DNA of 64,000 nucleotides from Acytostelium subglobosum LB1 (Eukaryota; Evosea; Eumycetozoa; Acytosteliales; Acytosteliaceae): positions 186,001 to 250,000 of the forward strand of contig NW_012236514.1 in assembly GCF_000787575.1 (NCBI RefSeq), in the 5' to 3' direction. Made by a program: the position numbers and the translations under genes. The notes below the pieces were generated by a model. The model had not been told where the DNA came from and searched no databases. It worked only from the letters and a program-made list of their open reading frames with translations. Positions 12,840 through 23,758 of the stretch are shown here, in pieces; positions within the stretch are counted from its first letter, which is position 1, and every line of letters begins with the position of its first letter.

Positions 12840-14477
12840 ATGGATGAACAAATAAGAATTGTGGAATTACCTTGGAGAATCCAGAAAAGGATTGTGACGA
12901 TGGTGTTCATGGATGATGTGATGCCTTTGTCTTGGAGATTAAGATTAGCATTGGTTTGTAATAGTTGGTTGGAGTATGTATCTGATGTATTCCAATTCAG
13001 GTTTGATCGTGGCCCATCATCAGCAGACAGCACAACAACAACATCATTGATCAATCATTTGGAGAACAAACTATGTCCATTCAAACATGCAGTCAATGCA
13101 TTCATGTACTGGCAGCCTGAGAACATACTCACACCAACAAGTGAGCAATCGATACATGATTGGAAGTACTACCTATATCGAGTTGGTCAAAGATTACAAT
13201 CACTCACTATAGTGTCAAAGAGCCTGGTCCAGACCTACCACCCACTCGTGGCCCAGGACGCTGTGATGATGGACTCACTGATCGATCAGCTACCTGTGGG
13301 CTGTGAGCTGAACCTCTCAAAGTTTTACCATCTATACATGCCTGCCAACCTCAGCAATCTCAGCAGACTGATATTCACTGTGTCGTCCCATTTTCAAGTT
13401 GATATGCTAATTGATCTCGATTCACACATCAGCACGTCGGCACCATCATTGAAGTTCTGCATTCAATCAACTTTGTCGTCGTATTATACGACGAACTTGA
13501 TACTGTCGATCCCATCAATCATGTCGCGAACAATATCACTCACTTTATCCAAGTCGATCAGCACAGAAATGATTGAGTGCATGGGTCGTGACAATGTTGG
13601 GCTCACATCAGGTTGTCTACAAGCATTAATCCTACATCAATATGTGCTCCAAAGTGAAGTCGTGCCACTGCACGCTTTGCTAAAGTCTCTCAGCGCAAAA
13701 CTAACATCACTTCAAGTGTTGATGAATCATACATGTACATACCCGGCAATCATTGAGTTGGTGGCCTCATCAATGCCTCTTCTTGGACATCTCATAATCA
13801 ATTCAAATGTGATGCGAGGTGTCATTGCACCACTCAACTTCAAAGCCGGGAAGTTGGATATGTTGGAGATTGACATGTCCGATTCCACACATACGATCGT
13901 CCAACAAACATTTTCAATGTTATCCAATACTCGAGTTCATAGTCTAAACACATATGGACAATACCATAATGGAATGCCCAATGTGGATATATTATCTAGT
14001 CAACTACGTGACTTTGGTACGGTGACGGCAGTGAGATGTAATCATACTATTCGCAAGTGGAAGGTGAGATACTTAGAGGCCATCATAAGTCCACTTCAAT
14101 TATTGTTAAATATGATTGAGCATCCATCATTGATCAGTATAGATATGGAACACAAGGCTGATCACGGCAATGTTAGAAACTTAACAGTTGGCACAATCTA
14201 TCATGAAACTTTCATACTGGTCTCGATCAATCATAAAGAGCCACCATCAACACCAACAAACCAAACAGTTTGGTTGTACTTTGTACGAGTCAAATCTCAT
14301 GATGATCATGACTTGGACCATGGACATGATCATGGTCATGGTCATGGCGATGTTGTTGTTGTTGGACAAAATGATCATCACAAAACACAAGAACAAGACA
14401 ACACCACATCAAATGATAGCTTGTACAATAGACTTATTTCCAAGTTTTGGGTACATTCGCGTCCCAATGAGAATTAG
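12840..14477 (+). CDS. F-box-like/leucine-rich family protein with His-rich tail
   Basis: A single exon encodes 545 residues. The N-terminal ELPWRIQKRIVTMVF...WRLRLALVCNSWLEYVS segment has F-box-like form. Leucine-rich segments follow. The C-terminal 60 residues contain a His/Asp/Gly run (DDHDLDHGHDHGHGHGD), which could bind metal ions. The general plan matches the gene at 10069 but the sequence is much diverged, so the two are probably old relatives. A role in substrate choice for ubiquitination is an inference. Confidence 0.72.
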   Translation: MDEQIRIVELPWRIQKRIVTMVFMDDVMPLSWRLRLALVCNSWLEYVSDVFQFRFDRGPSSADSTTTTSLINHLENKLCPFKHAVNAFMYWQPENILTPTSEQSIHDWKYYLYRVGQRLQSLTIVSKSLVQTYHPLVAQDAVMMDSLIDQLPVGCELNLSKFYHLYMPANLSNLSRLIFTVSSHFQVDMLIDLDSHISTSAPSLKFCIQSTLSSYYTTNLILSIPSIMSRTISLTLSKSISTEMIECMGRDNVGLTSGCLQALILHQYVLQSEVVPLHALLKSLSAKLTSLQVLMNHTCTYPAIIELVASSMPLLGHLIINSNVMRGVIAPLNFKAGKLDMLEIDMSDSTHTIVQQTFSMLSNTRVHSLNTYGQYHNGMPNVDILSSQLRDFGTVTAVRCNHTIRKWKVRYLEAIISPLQLLLNMIEHPSLISIDMEHKADHGNVRNLTVGTIYHETFILVSINHKEPPSTPTNQTVWLYFVRVKSHDDHDLDHGHDHGHGHGDVVVVGQNDHHKTQEQDNTTSNDSLYNRLISKFWVHSRPNEN

Positions 14478-14629
14478 TGATCATGTCCAACTCAATCAAT
14501 CAATCAATCATCAATTAAATAGTAATGTTTGAATGATTCAATCAATCACTTCATTAGCAATCCAAAGTTCTCGAATGATGAGTCCATGTATTGAGGTGTC
14601 TCGCCTATGTCATGCATGACATTGGCCTA

Positions 14630-16347
14630 TTATGAGAAGAATTTGATCTTGTCCTCAATGGTCTCGGAGGACTTGATCTGACTGAATTGGTATGTTCCAT
14701 TCTCTGATTGCTCCACAGCGTAGATGGGTGGTGCAAGACGGAGGTTGTAATGTGAGTACGAGCTGTACATATATGCTCCAGTATCATGAACGACCACATA
14801 ATCATTTGGTACAATATGGGGTAGTTTCCTCTATTTATGATTGATTGATTGATGTTAGTACAAGTACGATGTATCAAAGGTGGACTGACTGACACTCACC
14901 TCCTTGACAAGGAGATCAGCTGCAAAGCAACAGGGACCGGCAAGATCATAGATGGAGCTGTTGTCCTTGCCATCCTTGAAGTCACCACGCTCGTCAAACA
15001 CTGATACTCTGAGCTTCCATAATGGGAATTGGTAGACTGTTCTGATGAACATGTTGGCACCAGCGTGCACCACTCCAATATCACGACCACCTGATCGCTT
15101 GGTATACTCCACCTTGCTGACCACATATCCACACTTGGCAAAGTATCCTCTTCCAAACTCTGTGATCAGCACAAAGTCACCATTGAACAATCCTGGAATC
15201 TTCTGTCTCAAGTGATTGGCGTACTGAGTGAATGTTGGTGTGTCCACCTCTGTGTTAAAGTTCACCGATAGTCTGTTCAATCGGTGATTGAGTGATTGGA
15301 ATAGTTCCAGTGAGTGATTGTTAGTGAGTGATCAATCAATCAATGATATTAATCAAACATACCCTCCACCGATGTTGAAGAACTTGATCTGTTTGTTTGT
15401 GATCTGATTGATCTCGTTGACAAACTCGTAGACTTTGAGAATTCCATTGCTGGTCTGATCCATCTCGAATCCTTGTGAGCCAACATGGAGATGTACTCCG
15501 GTGATCCACTTGTGATTCTTGTAGGCCTGGATGATCTCATCACGATACTCCATTCCAATGCCAAACTTTGAAGTGGGTACACCAGTGCTCAAGTCTGCAT
15601 ACTTGCCTGCCTCAACCTGTGGATTGATACGGATACCACAACTAACTCTTTGTTTGATGTCCTCTGGTAGAGTCTATTCCAATGTGTGAGTGAGTAAGTA
15701 ACGGCCATACATCCAATAAATCAATCAATCTTACATTGACAATCTCGACTACTTTGTCCAACTCTTGCAAGTTATCAACGTTCAACTTGACACCAAGTCT
15801 AAGGGCATACTCCAACTCTTTCCTTGTCTTGATTGGTGAATCATAGATGATTTTCTGGAGTGTCCATCACGATCATGTCAGTCATTCAATTACTTAATCA
15901 CTCAATCAATCATCACTCCATCAAACATACCTCAACAGGGAATCCAGCCAATTCTGCAATTCTAAGTTCACCAAATGATGCCACCTCTGCACCAAGTCCA
16001 GCTTTGATGGCCTCCTTCAAAAGACTCTATTATAATGTTTGATGGAACTTGGTATCAGTGTATGATCAATCACTCAATCAATCACTCTAGCAATCATAAC
16101 ATACCAAAACAGGATTTGACTTGACAGCCATTGTTTGGATACCTTGGAAGTTGTCATTCGATTCTTTGGCCAACTGTCTAAAGTGATCCAAGTTGTAGAT
16201 GAGTGCCAAGGGTTCATCATCAAACACCTTTTGATCAATGGCCAACTTTAATGCCTCCTTCTTCCATGATAAGCAGTTGACAGACTCTGAACAATTGTTA
16301 TCTTCAACAATCTCATCATTGATTCTATAAAGTTTAGTTGAATCCAT
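14630..16347 (-). CDS. PLP-dependent Orn/DAP/Arg-type (fold III) decarboxylase
   Basis: Six exons (16105-16347, 15931-16026, 15735-15854, 15363-15673, 14900-15272, 14630-14830) give 447 residues. The family decarboxylates basic or meso amino acids with pyridoxal phosphate. Visible marks are the Schiff-base lysine in MAVKSNP (about residue 76), GIRINP, the phosphate-side HVGSQG, the IGGG turn that is split by an intron, and the cysteine block GPCCFAAD near residue 369. The C-terminal GAYMYSSYSHYN fits the family. HVGSQ and the tail look more like diaminopimelate-type than ornithine-type decarboxylases, but FAAD replaces the usual residues after the cysteine, so the substrate is left open. Confidence 0.85.
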
Positions 16348-16883
16348 ATCTATCTATGTTGTATTATCTATCTGTATGATGTGTTGTGATTGTGATAGTG
16401 ATTTTGAATATGATTGATCCTCATAAGATTGGTAGTTAGGCTTTGTAAAGTCCTTGCAAAGGTCATGACCTCCACCAAATATCTGATCTTATTTTGGAGA
16501 GGACCAATGAGTCCCTGGGCTAGGTCCACCCTTCCATTCACCCCTCACTGACCCACAACAATCATTCAAGTTGTTTGACGAGCGAGCAAGCAGTGAGCGT
16601 GCTGCAGCTACAACAATCATTGACGTACCTGTATCATCATTGACGACCAGACCCCCACTTATAATCATATGTATGTATATACTTATAATCGTAATCATTC
16701 GTATTCAGTCAATTACAATATGATGATGACGTGTTCATTGTGTTTGCTGCTTTTATGAGTCATTGAGACATAGAGAGATTACTAATACATGTTACTACTC
16801 CATTCATTCATTCAATCCAATCAATCATTCTATGAATCAATGAATCAATTAATCAATCAATCAAACCAACATTAGTTAAAACT
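16348..16883. other. Divergent intergenic region
   Basis: AT-rich DNA between the decarboxylase and the microprotein ORF. It has TCAA repeats just before 16880. No gene is seen. Confidence 0.5.
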
Positions 16884-17048
16884 ATGATATTCAGATCAAT
16901 CTTTAAGAGATTCTCAACAGAGAATGAAGAGACAGATAAGAAGTCAAATGCCAAGAGGAATATAATATGGTTCTCAATCGTATCAGCCAGCAGCTTCCTA
17001 ATCTACATGTTCTTTACAAAGAGGAAGCTGTTGTTAAAGTCACATTAA
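16884..17048 (+). CDS. Single-pass microprotein with mitochondrial-like N-terminus
   Basis: A 54-residue frame from ATG at 16884 to TAA at 17046. The first 12 residues (MIFRSIFKRFST) are basic, hydroxylated and free of acids, as in mitochondrial presequences, with a possible cleavage near the RFS step. An acidic/basic linker is followed by one membrane helix (IIWFSIVSASSFLIYMFFT) and a basic C-terminus. The reading frame has balanced amino-acid use and no Asn/Gln runs, unlike random frames here. The leader upstream is TCAA-rich and AT-rich, as for neighbouring genes. I do not recognise the family; a small inner-membrane or assembly factor is a guess. Confidence 0.6.
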   Translation: MIFRSIFKRFSTENEETDKKSNAKRNIIWFSIVSASSFLIYMFFTKRKLLLKSH

Positions 17049-17701
17049 CTCTATATTTATATATATATATATATACCTCGATATCAATCATACAATCAAG
17101 CGCATCAATCAAACGTCAAACACAATCACAATCACAATCACAATTACACAATCATACAACCAATCATAATCACATATATATATATATATATATATAGATA
17201 GCTTGTTAGCGAACGAGCTAGCAAGCAAGAAGCATCAAGGTACTTGTTGCGAACACGAGGATTGCAAACACTTCATTTGCCACAGACATGCATGCACATG
17301 ACAAGGCACACATGCAGTCAGACATACAGATAGATAGATAGAGATGTCCTATATCATGGTTAGGACATTCAAGGTTAGACTTCCAGCGATACACAGCAGC
17401 AGGAATATAATATAACATATATATAAAGTGTACCATTATATCATCCAAATCAATCAATCATGGAGTGGAGAGGTCGACTACTTAGTTAGCTGGATGCAGT
17501 GCAAGCGATGCAGTGCAATATTCTCGAGTTGTTTATTGACATGATATATTAGGACAGTGGAATAAATATGGATAGAGGTGGATGGATGGATGTTATGAAC
17601 CGAATCAATCAGTACACCAACATGTTAAAGTTGGCAATTGATTGATGGTGGATGGTGGATGTTGGATGTTGGATGTTTGTTGTAGATATATATGCTCAAC
17701 T
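17049..17701. other. Intergenic region with a strong hairpin
   Basis: Contains TA dinucleotide runs (17060-17075, 17174-17194) and an 8-bp perfect hairpin at 17344-17368. No coding gene is supported. Confidence 0.5.
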
Positions 17702-20700
17702 TCAAGTTGATGAGCTGGTCACATGCTCACCAGCGACAGATTGTCCTGTGGACGATGGACTGGTAGCTCCACTTGATGCCGCCAGACGAAGTGTGAGTGG
17801 CAAAGGGGTGAGAGCGATGCGCTTGTGCATCAACTTCTTCATTGGCGTGGTATCAGTATCGTTGGGATAGTGGAAAAGATTGGTGGTGACATTTGTGTGC
17901 GAGATTGAAGATGTTGACGAGGTTGTCGTTGAGGAGGATGAGGTCGTCGTTTGGGAGGATGAAGATGAGGAGGAGGTTGGGCCACCAGATGCAGGCATCT
18001 TTGTTGGAGTGGAGCCTGTTGGTTTGGTCAAGACAGAACTCTTGTAGGCCAGTGTTGACACTGGTAGTTTGGTGGCAGCTGGCTTGGAGAGTGAGTGTCC
18101 CATCGTCTTTGTCAGTGACAGAGGTGAGGCTGGTGGTTTGGTAGTGGGGGCGACCGTGCTCCTGGTAGTCTGTTGTGACTTGACGGATATTGGCGATGGC
18201 GATGATGATGCGCTGCCCTTGGCAAGCATGGGCGGCTTGGCTCTGCTCAGCAATGTTGAGCTGGATGCATTGCTGCTGCTTCCAATGGTGGGGCGAGCAG
18301 ATGTTGTCTTGGTGGGTGTTGTGTTCCTTGACGAGGTGGTGGACGAGGATGAGGTCATCGTTGTGGTCGAGGACTGTGTAGCCTTAGTTGGAGTTGAGGG
18401 CGTTGATGACGATGGGGTCGAAGATGTAGATGTGGATGTGGATGTTGACGAAGATGATGTTCCAAGACTTGCTAATGACAGAGATGATGATGACAATCTC
18501 TTCTTGATGTTGGACAGTGCCACACCAATCGTTGATGTTTTGGTTGGTGCTGGGGGCTTGGCGGTTGATGGCTGAGGTTCAGGTGCCTTGGGTCTTGGTG
18601 AAGATGGTCGGGATGGAGGCTTGGCAACAACCCTTGGTGATGATGGTTGTTTGGTGATGGGTGAGGTCGTAGTCGAGGAGGAGGGTGTTGTGCCAGTGAC
18701 AGTTCCAGTGCCAGTACCAGTGGTCGATTTTGCCAAGTGACTCAGCGTTGGTCGTGAGAGTGATCCAGTGTTTGGAGATGTCTGTGGCACCTTGACAGTG
18801 CTACTGCTGGCAGTGGAAGAGGTAGTTGATGGTTTGGATATTGCCAATGGTTTGATGGGACTGCCAGCTAACCTTGATGATGACGATGTTGAGGACGATG
18901 AGGATGTGAGAGTTGGTTTGGAGACCAATTTTGTTGTGTTGCTTGATGTTGTTGTCGACAATGATGATGTTGTTGTTGGTCTGCTTGATGTTGTAGTTGG
19001 ACTGGTGACAGTCATAGTCCTTCGTGTTGGAGGTGGTGTTGTAGTCAGAACACTTCTTGTCAATGTCTTGGGTGGTAGTAATTTTGAGGGAGTGGATACA
19101 GATGATGATGATGATGGTGAAAGAGGTGGCTTCCTTAATGATGTCGGGGTGGTAGTTGTTGCAGTTGCAGTTGTTGTTGTTTGCTTTGTTCCAGTTGTTG
19201 TTGTTGTTGATGGAGGTACAGTTTGCTTCTTTCCATTGACCCATTTAACACCTGTCGATGCACTTGTTGATGTGACTGTAGTGGACCTTGGAGAGTCCTT
19301 TGATACCAGTTGTCTCGCTGATGATTGTGATGATGCCATTGGTGGAAGTTTGGAAGTTGAACGAGGTGAAGCAACTGGTTTGGTTCGAATGTCTGATGAT
19401 GCTGGACTGCCAATGACTGACTTGGGTGGTGTCTTTACCGGTGCCTTTGACTCTGTCGTCACTGTGGCCTTGGGTGCCTCACATGCAACAGGTTGAAGCA
19501 TCTCTTCCTCAGCGATGCGAATAGGTGGATGGGCAATCTGTTGTGCAGTTTGCTGCTGCAGCTTCTCTGCCTCGTCGACTGGCACTGGAGCTGGCACTGA
19601 TACTTGGTCATTGCTCGCGGACAATGTTGGTATTACAAGCTCACTAATGATCTGCTTCCATTTCTCAAAGCATAGTTCCATCTTGTTCTGTAGCGCCTTG
19701 ATGTTCTCTGGACAACATTGCGAGTGGATGTCCATGCCAACCTCAAGTAGGAGTTGTTGTTTGAGAAGTAGGTCCTTGAGCTTGCCAAGAAGGTCCGGGT
19801 GTGCAGGGTTCTCCTCCAAGTAGCATTGACTAAAGAACACTCGGTACATGTTGATTCCACCAGAGACTGCTGCGTCCACCACACCATTCAACGCCATTGT
19901 CAGGCCTTGTGACCATTGCTTCTGCTCCTTTGACGAGTCGACAATGCCCTGCAGTTGTTTGTTCTTCTTGTTGAGGTCTTCAATGGCAGTCTCGAGGGGA
20001 TTGCGCTCGATCTCAATGATGGACTTGACCTCACTGCAACGTATCAAGTCGGGGAATGTGTTTGACGAGACGATGTACGTATTGCACGTCCACAGGTCGA
20101 GGAACTCATTGTTGCTGGCCGCCACCTGGTCGCCCTCCTTCTTCTTCTTCTTGAAGGGTTGGGAGTAGAAGAATACTCGCGAGTTGTTGTGGATGTATGC
20201 CTGCTCGTCCTTAAAGTGCGAGCGGAGTGTGTGGCCCTTGGACACCATGTGCTGTTGTTGATTGGCCATGGCCAGCGTCTGCACGCCGGCGAATATCTTT
20301 GGCAGGAAGATGGGCTTGCATGGTCGAATGTGCACGTACTGGCCAGTGAGTATATCATCCTTGTCAGTCTTGGGCACCACCTGTGCGCCAGGATATCTGT
20401 TCTTCATCCTGCCTACAAAGTTGCCAAGCTTCTCTAACACATTGCCTCTAAAGATGAACTTCTTGGCATCAACAGACTTGGGGAAGCCCTTGCCTCTGAA
20501 CTCCACCAAGAAGTACTCCTCAAAGAATCTCTTCTCTTTGTCTCGCGATTGGTAACATGTATGCTCAAGTTCCTAAGTTGATTGATTGAGTGAGTGAGTG
20601 AGTGAACGTGATTGATTGGCATGTGACATCAACATACTGATAGGGCAACCATCTTCTTGATCAAAGTGTGTCGTTGCTCGGGCTGTGTTAGCTTGGGCAG

Positions 20701-22324
20701 GTCCTTCTTGTATCTCTTGCGCAACTTGTTGATGATTGATAGTGAACGCTCCCAATGCTTGCCCTCGATGAATAGCTGTATTGATGCGTTTAGGAGTCGC
20801 TCCTTGCGATCGGAGTGCACCTCTGATGGATATCCATGCTCGGCTGGGAAGGTGGCTTCACCATTCCAGCTGATCAGCTGACAGTGATTCAACAAGCAGT
20901 TGGCAGCCTCAATCCTATTTCCAAATGTAATATGTATAGTCTTTAGCTCTTCCAACTTGCGAATGTACTCTGTTGTCGAGTCAGTATGCTTGAGGTAGTT
21001 CTGTTTGATTGATTGATTGATTGGGTCAGTGAGTGAGTGCCATAGAGTTTGATTGTGATTACAAACATACCAATACTTTGTACAACATGATGGTGATATC
21101 ATGCTCATATTCCGGCGTGACTGGGAACAATACCAACATCCTCTCAACCTCGCAGTATGAGTTGTCCATGAAGTCTGATGAATGTGGAGGAGTGTGTTAG
21201 TGTCGTTCGTTCACTCAATCAATCAATCAAGGTAACATACAATGTTGAGTGTATAACTCCTTCCAAGACTCGGTGGTGGCCTGACTGTGCAGTTTGTCAA
21301 GGATTGCCTTGGGACGTTGGAAGCGCTCATTGAACTTGATCAACCAGAGTGAGTCCTGTTCGGAGACTGTCTGCCACCATCGACATGTGAGTCCTACACG
21401 GCATATGTCTTGTGGGCCAAAGTGCTGGAAGATCGATATCAGCAGCTCGGCCGGCAGGTTGCCCAGACCGCCCTGCAGCAACATTGAGTGAACGTCTGCG
21501 TAGGCGTGCATGACTGTCGTCGAGCTCGCATTGACAGGAGGTGGCGACTGAAGCGAAGGGTGTTGGGAAGACGAGGGCGACAGTGTCAGTGTCAACGAGC
21601 GATCGCGCTCTGGTGAGTTGATGTAGAGTCGCGATGCCAAATTGTTACAGGTCTTGCGTCGACGAGGTGGCGAGAACACCTTGGTTGGAGGTGACAGCGT
21701 TGAGCTGTTGTGGGGCAGCGGTGTCGCGCCAGACAGCGGCAGCAATGAGGTGGATGATCGCTTGCCAGTGAGCGGGGTCATCAGTATATAGTGCTCTTGT
21801 GGCGTTGATGGCGATGCGGGTGGAGTCGACAGTGGAGTATTGTTTGATGTGTTGTAGTGATGTGATGTTGTTGATGATGATGAATGTGGAGGATGTGGTG
21901 TTGATGCTCTCACTGGACTAATAATACGTTGTTGTTGTTGTTGATGGTTCTCGCCAAGTCTGTTGATCGCATTACTACTGACACTGCCACTCATACCAAT
22001 ACCAATACCCATGCTCATGTTGTTGTTGTTGTTATTGTTTGACATATTGTTGTTTGATTGATTGCAGTCTGGTATTGGTGAACTGATTGGTGAGCCAGAT
22101 ATAGTGGATGATCTTCGTCGTGGGATGGTTGGCGTCAGGAATGACTTTGGATCAATGTCATCAAACGAAGAGTCATCACTTATTTTCATCGATGAGATTG
22201 ATGATGTGGCCATTGTTATTGGGCCATCATCAGACGATGATGATATCATATTGATTATATTGTTATTGTTATTGTTGTTATTGTTGTTGGTTGTTGTAAT
22301 AATATTTATATTATCTGTAATCAT
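17702..22324 (-). CDS. F-box plus DOCK-type DHR-2 Rho-GEF fusion protein
   Basis: Four exons (21241-22324, 21071-21174, 20638-21000, 17702-20572) join in frame to 1473 residues. The N-terminus is Asn/Ser-rich with DD-rich patches. An F-box lies at about residues 285-330 (NLPAELLISIFQHFGPQDICRVGLTCRWWQTVSEQDSLW). It is followed directly by a DHR-2/DOCKER domain (about 362-830): helical lobe A with EAANCLLNHCQLISW and ERSLSIINKLRKRY, then RFFEEYFLVEFRGKGFP, the TFPDLIRCSEVKSIIEIERNPLETAIEDL block, and ALNGVVDAAVSGGINMYRVFF. DHR-2 domains exchange GDP for GTP on Rac/Cdc42. The last 640 residues are Ser/Thr/Pro-rich and basic. The F-box could link the GEF to an SCF ligase; that is inference. Confidence 0.85.
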
Positions 22325-22739
22325 TCTTTGTCTTCTTCACTTCACTTGTTGGTATTACAAGGTAGATCTGATCAAGATGATGATCAATCTGACAATCTAT
22401 CTAACTTTCTAATCTCTCTTGTTGTTGAATAGTTAATAGTAATGTTTGGAAGTTATATATATACACGTGGTAATTGTATAAGTATTACTTATGTATGTGC
22501 ACACTTAGTACCGAACACTAATCAAAAGGTGATTGTTAACCCACATTTTGTAATTTGGCGCCAAATTATTTGAATAGTGAAAGGTATTGTTCAATCAATT
22601 CTTTGACAATTGAATACATATTTACTCTAGATATTGAATTAAAGAATTTATATCATTAATAAAAGGGAAATATAAGATTAAAAGAGCAGCGGCCTTAATC
22701 TGGCTATAAAATGCGAATTTTTTATTTGCCAAAAACATA
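22325..22739. other. Intergenic region with an E2F-like palindrome
   Basis: Promoter side of the F-box/DHR-2 gene and 5' flank of the tRNA gene. It holds the 18-bp palindrome at 22551-22568 and is otherwise AT-rich with no gene. Confidence 0.55.
22551..22568. promoter_or_regulatory. Palindromic E2F/DP-like site
   Basis: The 18-bp perfect palindrome TAATTTGGCGCCAAATTA contains TTTGGCGC on both strands, which fits the E2F/DP consensus TTTSSCGC. It lies about 230 bp upstream of the F-box/DHR-2 start codon. The symmetry is seen directly; factor binding is inferred from the consensus. Confidence 0.5.
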
Positions 22740-22812
22740 GGCTCCATAGCATAGCTGGTTATTGTACTTCCCTAGTAAGGAAGGGGTCACGAGTTCGAAT
22801 CTCGTTGGAGCC
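22740..22812 (+). tRNA. tRNA-Thr (anticodon AGU)
   Basis: The 73-base gene folds as a standard cloverleaf. The acceptor GGCTCCA pairs with TGGAGCC, the anticodon stem CTTCC pairs with GGAAG around the loop CTAGTAA (anticodon AGT), and the T stem ACGAG pairs with CTCGT around TTCGAAT. The D stem is imperfect (one mismatch and one G-T pair). There is no intron, and CCA is not encoded. The internal B box GTTCGAATC is intact, and a TTTT run at 22813 is the likely Pol III stop. It lies about 640 bp from an intact DNA transposon. Confidence 0.95.
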
Positions 22813-22816
22813 TTTT
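22813..22816 (+). terminator. Pol III terminator of tRNA-Thr
   Basis: A TTTT run directly follows the tRNA 3' end. Confidence 0.7.
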
Positions 22817-22909
22817 AGAATTAATTCTTCTTTTATTTATTTAATACATTATCCCGCCTCTTCAATGACGCCAATTTATTTGCAATAATAATAAACTTCC
22901 ACTCTAGTC

Positions 22910-22928
22910 AAAAAAAAAAAAAAAAAAA
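22910..22928 (+). repeat. 19-base poly(A) tract 98 bp downstream of tRNA-Thr
   Basis: An uninterrupted run of 19 A. In dictyostelids, TRE3-type non-LTR retrotransposons insert roughly 40-150 bp downstream of tRNA genes and end in A tails, so the run could be a remnant. No reverse-transcriptase sequence is visible beside it. A plain A tract is equally possible. Confidence 0.35.
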
Positions 22929-23054
22929 GATTGTTTTTCATTGACAGTCATGCTGATATATTCCTCTCCTCAAAACCCTTTTGCCACTAATCAAAGCTCA
23001 TCAAAACCCTATTGCCAACCTCCGATAGACAATTTTTATTAATAGGGAGAGATT

Positions 23055-23273
23055 TTAAAGTTCTACTTTTTCTTTCTTTTGTAAATCCTTTTGAAGGATA
23101 TATGTTTGTTTGTAAAGTGGTGATGGGAATATTAAATAATCAGCATTGTTGTTCAGAACAACTAAGTAGCCATATTTGATAAGTGATAGTGCAAATTTGT
23201 CAGAAGAGATTAGCCAACTTTTAAACTTGAATGATCCCTCCAAAACTACAATACCATAAATAATTATATACAT
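23055..23273 (-). CDS. Small hypothetical protein, doubtful
   Basis: A 72-residue frame from ATG at 23273, with a hydrophobic start (MYIIIYGIVVLEG) and a Lys-rich end. It has reasonable amino-acid balance and an AT-rich leader, but no domain and no splice or neighbour support. It could be the remnant of a longer gene lost to transposon activity, or a chance frame in AT-rich DNA. Confidence 0.25.
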   Translation of the reverse strand: MYIIIYGIVVLEGSFKFKSWLISSDKFALSLIKYGYLVVLNNNADYLIFPSPLYKQTYILQKDLQKKEKVEL

Positions 23274-23456
23274 TTATTTAATACTATTTATTATATATGG
23301 TAACTATTATTTTACCATTATTCTTGTTCATATTAGTAATATTTTCTATTAACTAACCTACCTCCCCTCCCCTCCCTTTGATTTTTTTTTGCTGTGCTGC
23401 ATAACAAATTTATCGTTTATTATTATTAACCTTTGTTCTTTAATTTTAATTTAATA

Positions 23457-23516
23457 CAGTATGTTTCATAAGTTATGGCCACCCCCTGTTCAAACAGGTA
23501 CGAGTTTGATATCTCC
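23457..23516 (+). repeat. Left terminal inverted repeat of the Tc1-like element
   Basis: Pairs with 24994-25053. The first 32 bases differ at one site (CAGTAT versus CAGTAC), after which identity falls but the CAAACAG and TTGATATCTC blocks are kept. It contains CATAAGTTATGGCCA, a likely transposase site. Confidence 0.9.
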
Positions 23517-23758
23517 TACAAATATGGTTCAAGATTCTTATTCACTTCCAAATATAGTAGTCCACTTTTGCTCAAAAATTTCCATTTATGAATATTTTTC
23601 CAAAAATGGAATTAATATATCTTTATCATTCAAACGATATTTTTGTTAAAGTAATGAACATGTCCATTATTTATGCAATAGTAAAGAATGAATGAGTTCA
23701 AACATCAAACACTTTGTTGGAAGAGATAGAATATTATTTATGTACATTACAATTAATC

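Noticed and set aside
18069-19496. Long Val/Asp-rich plus-strand frames
   Set aside because: Antisense of the Ser/Thr-rich tail of the DHR-2 protein; codon-repeat shadow.
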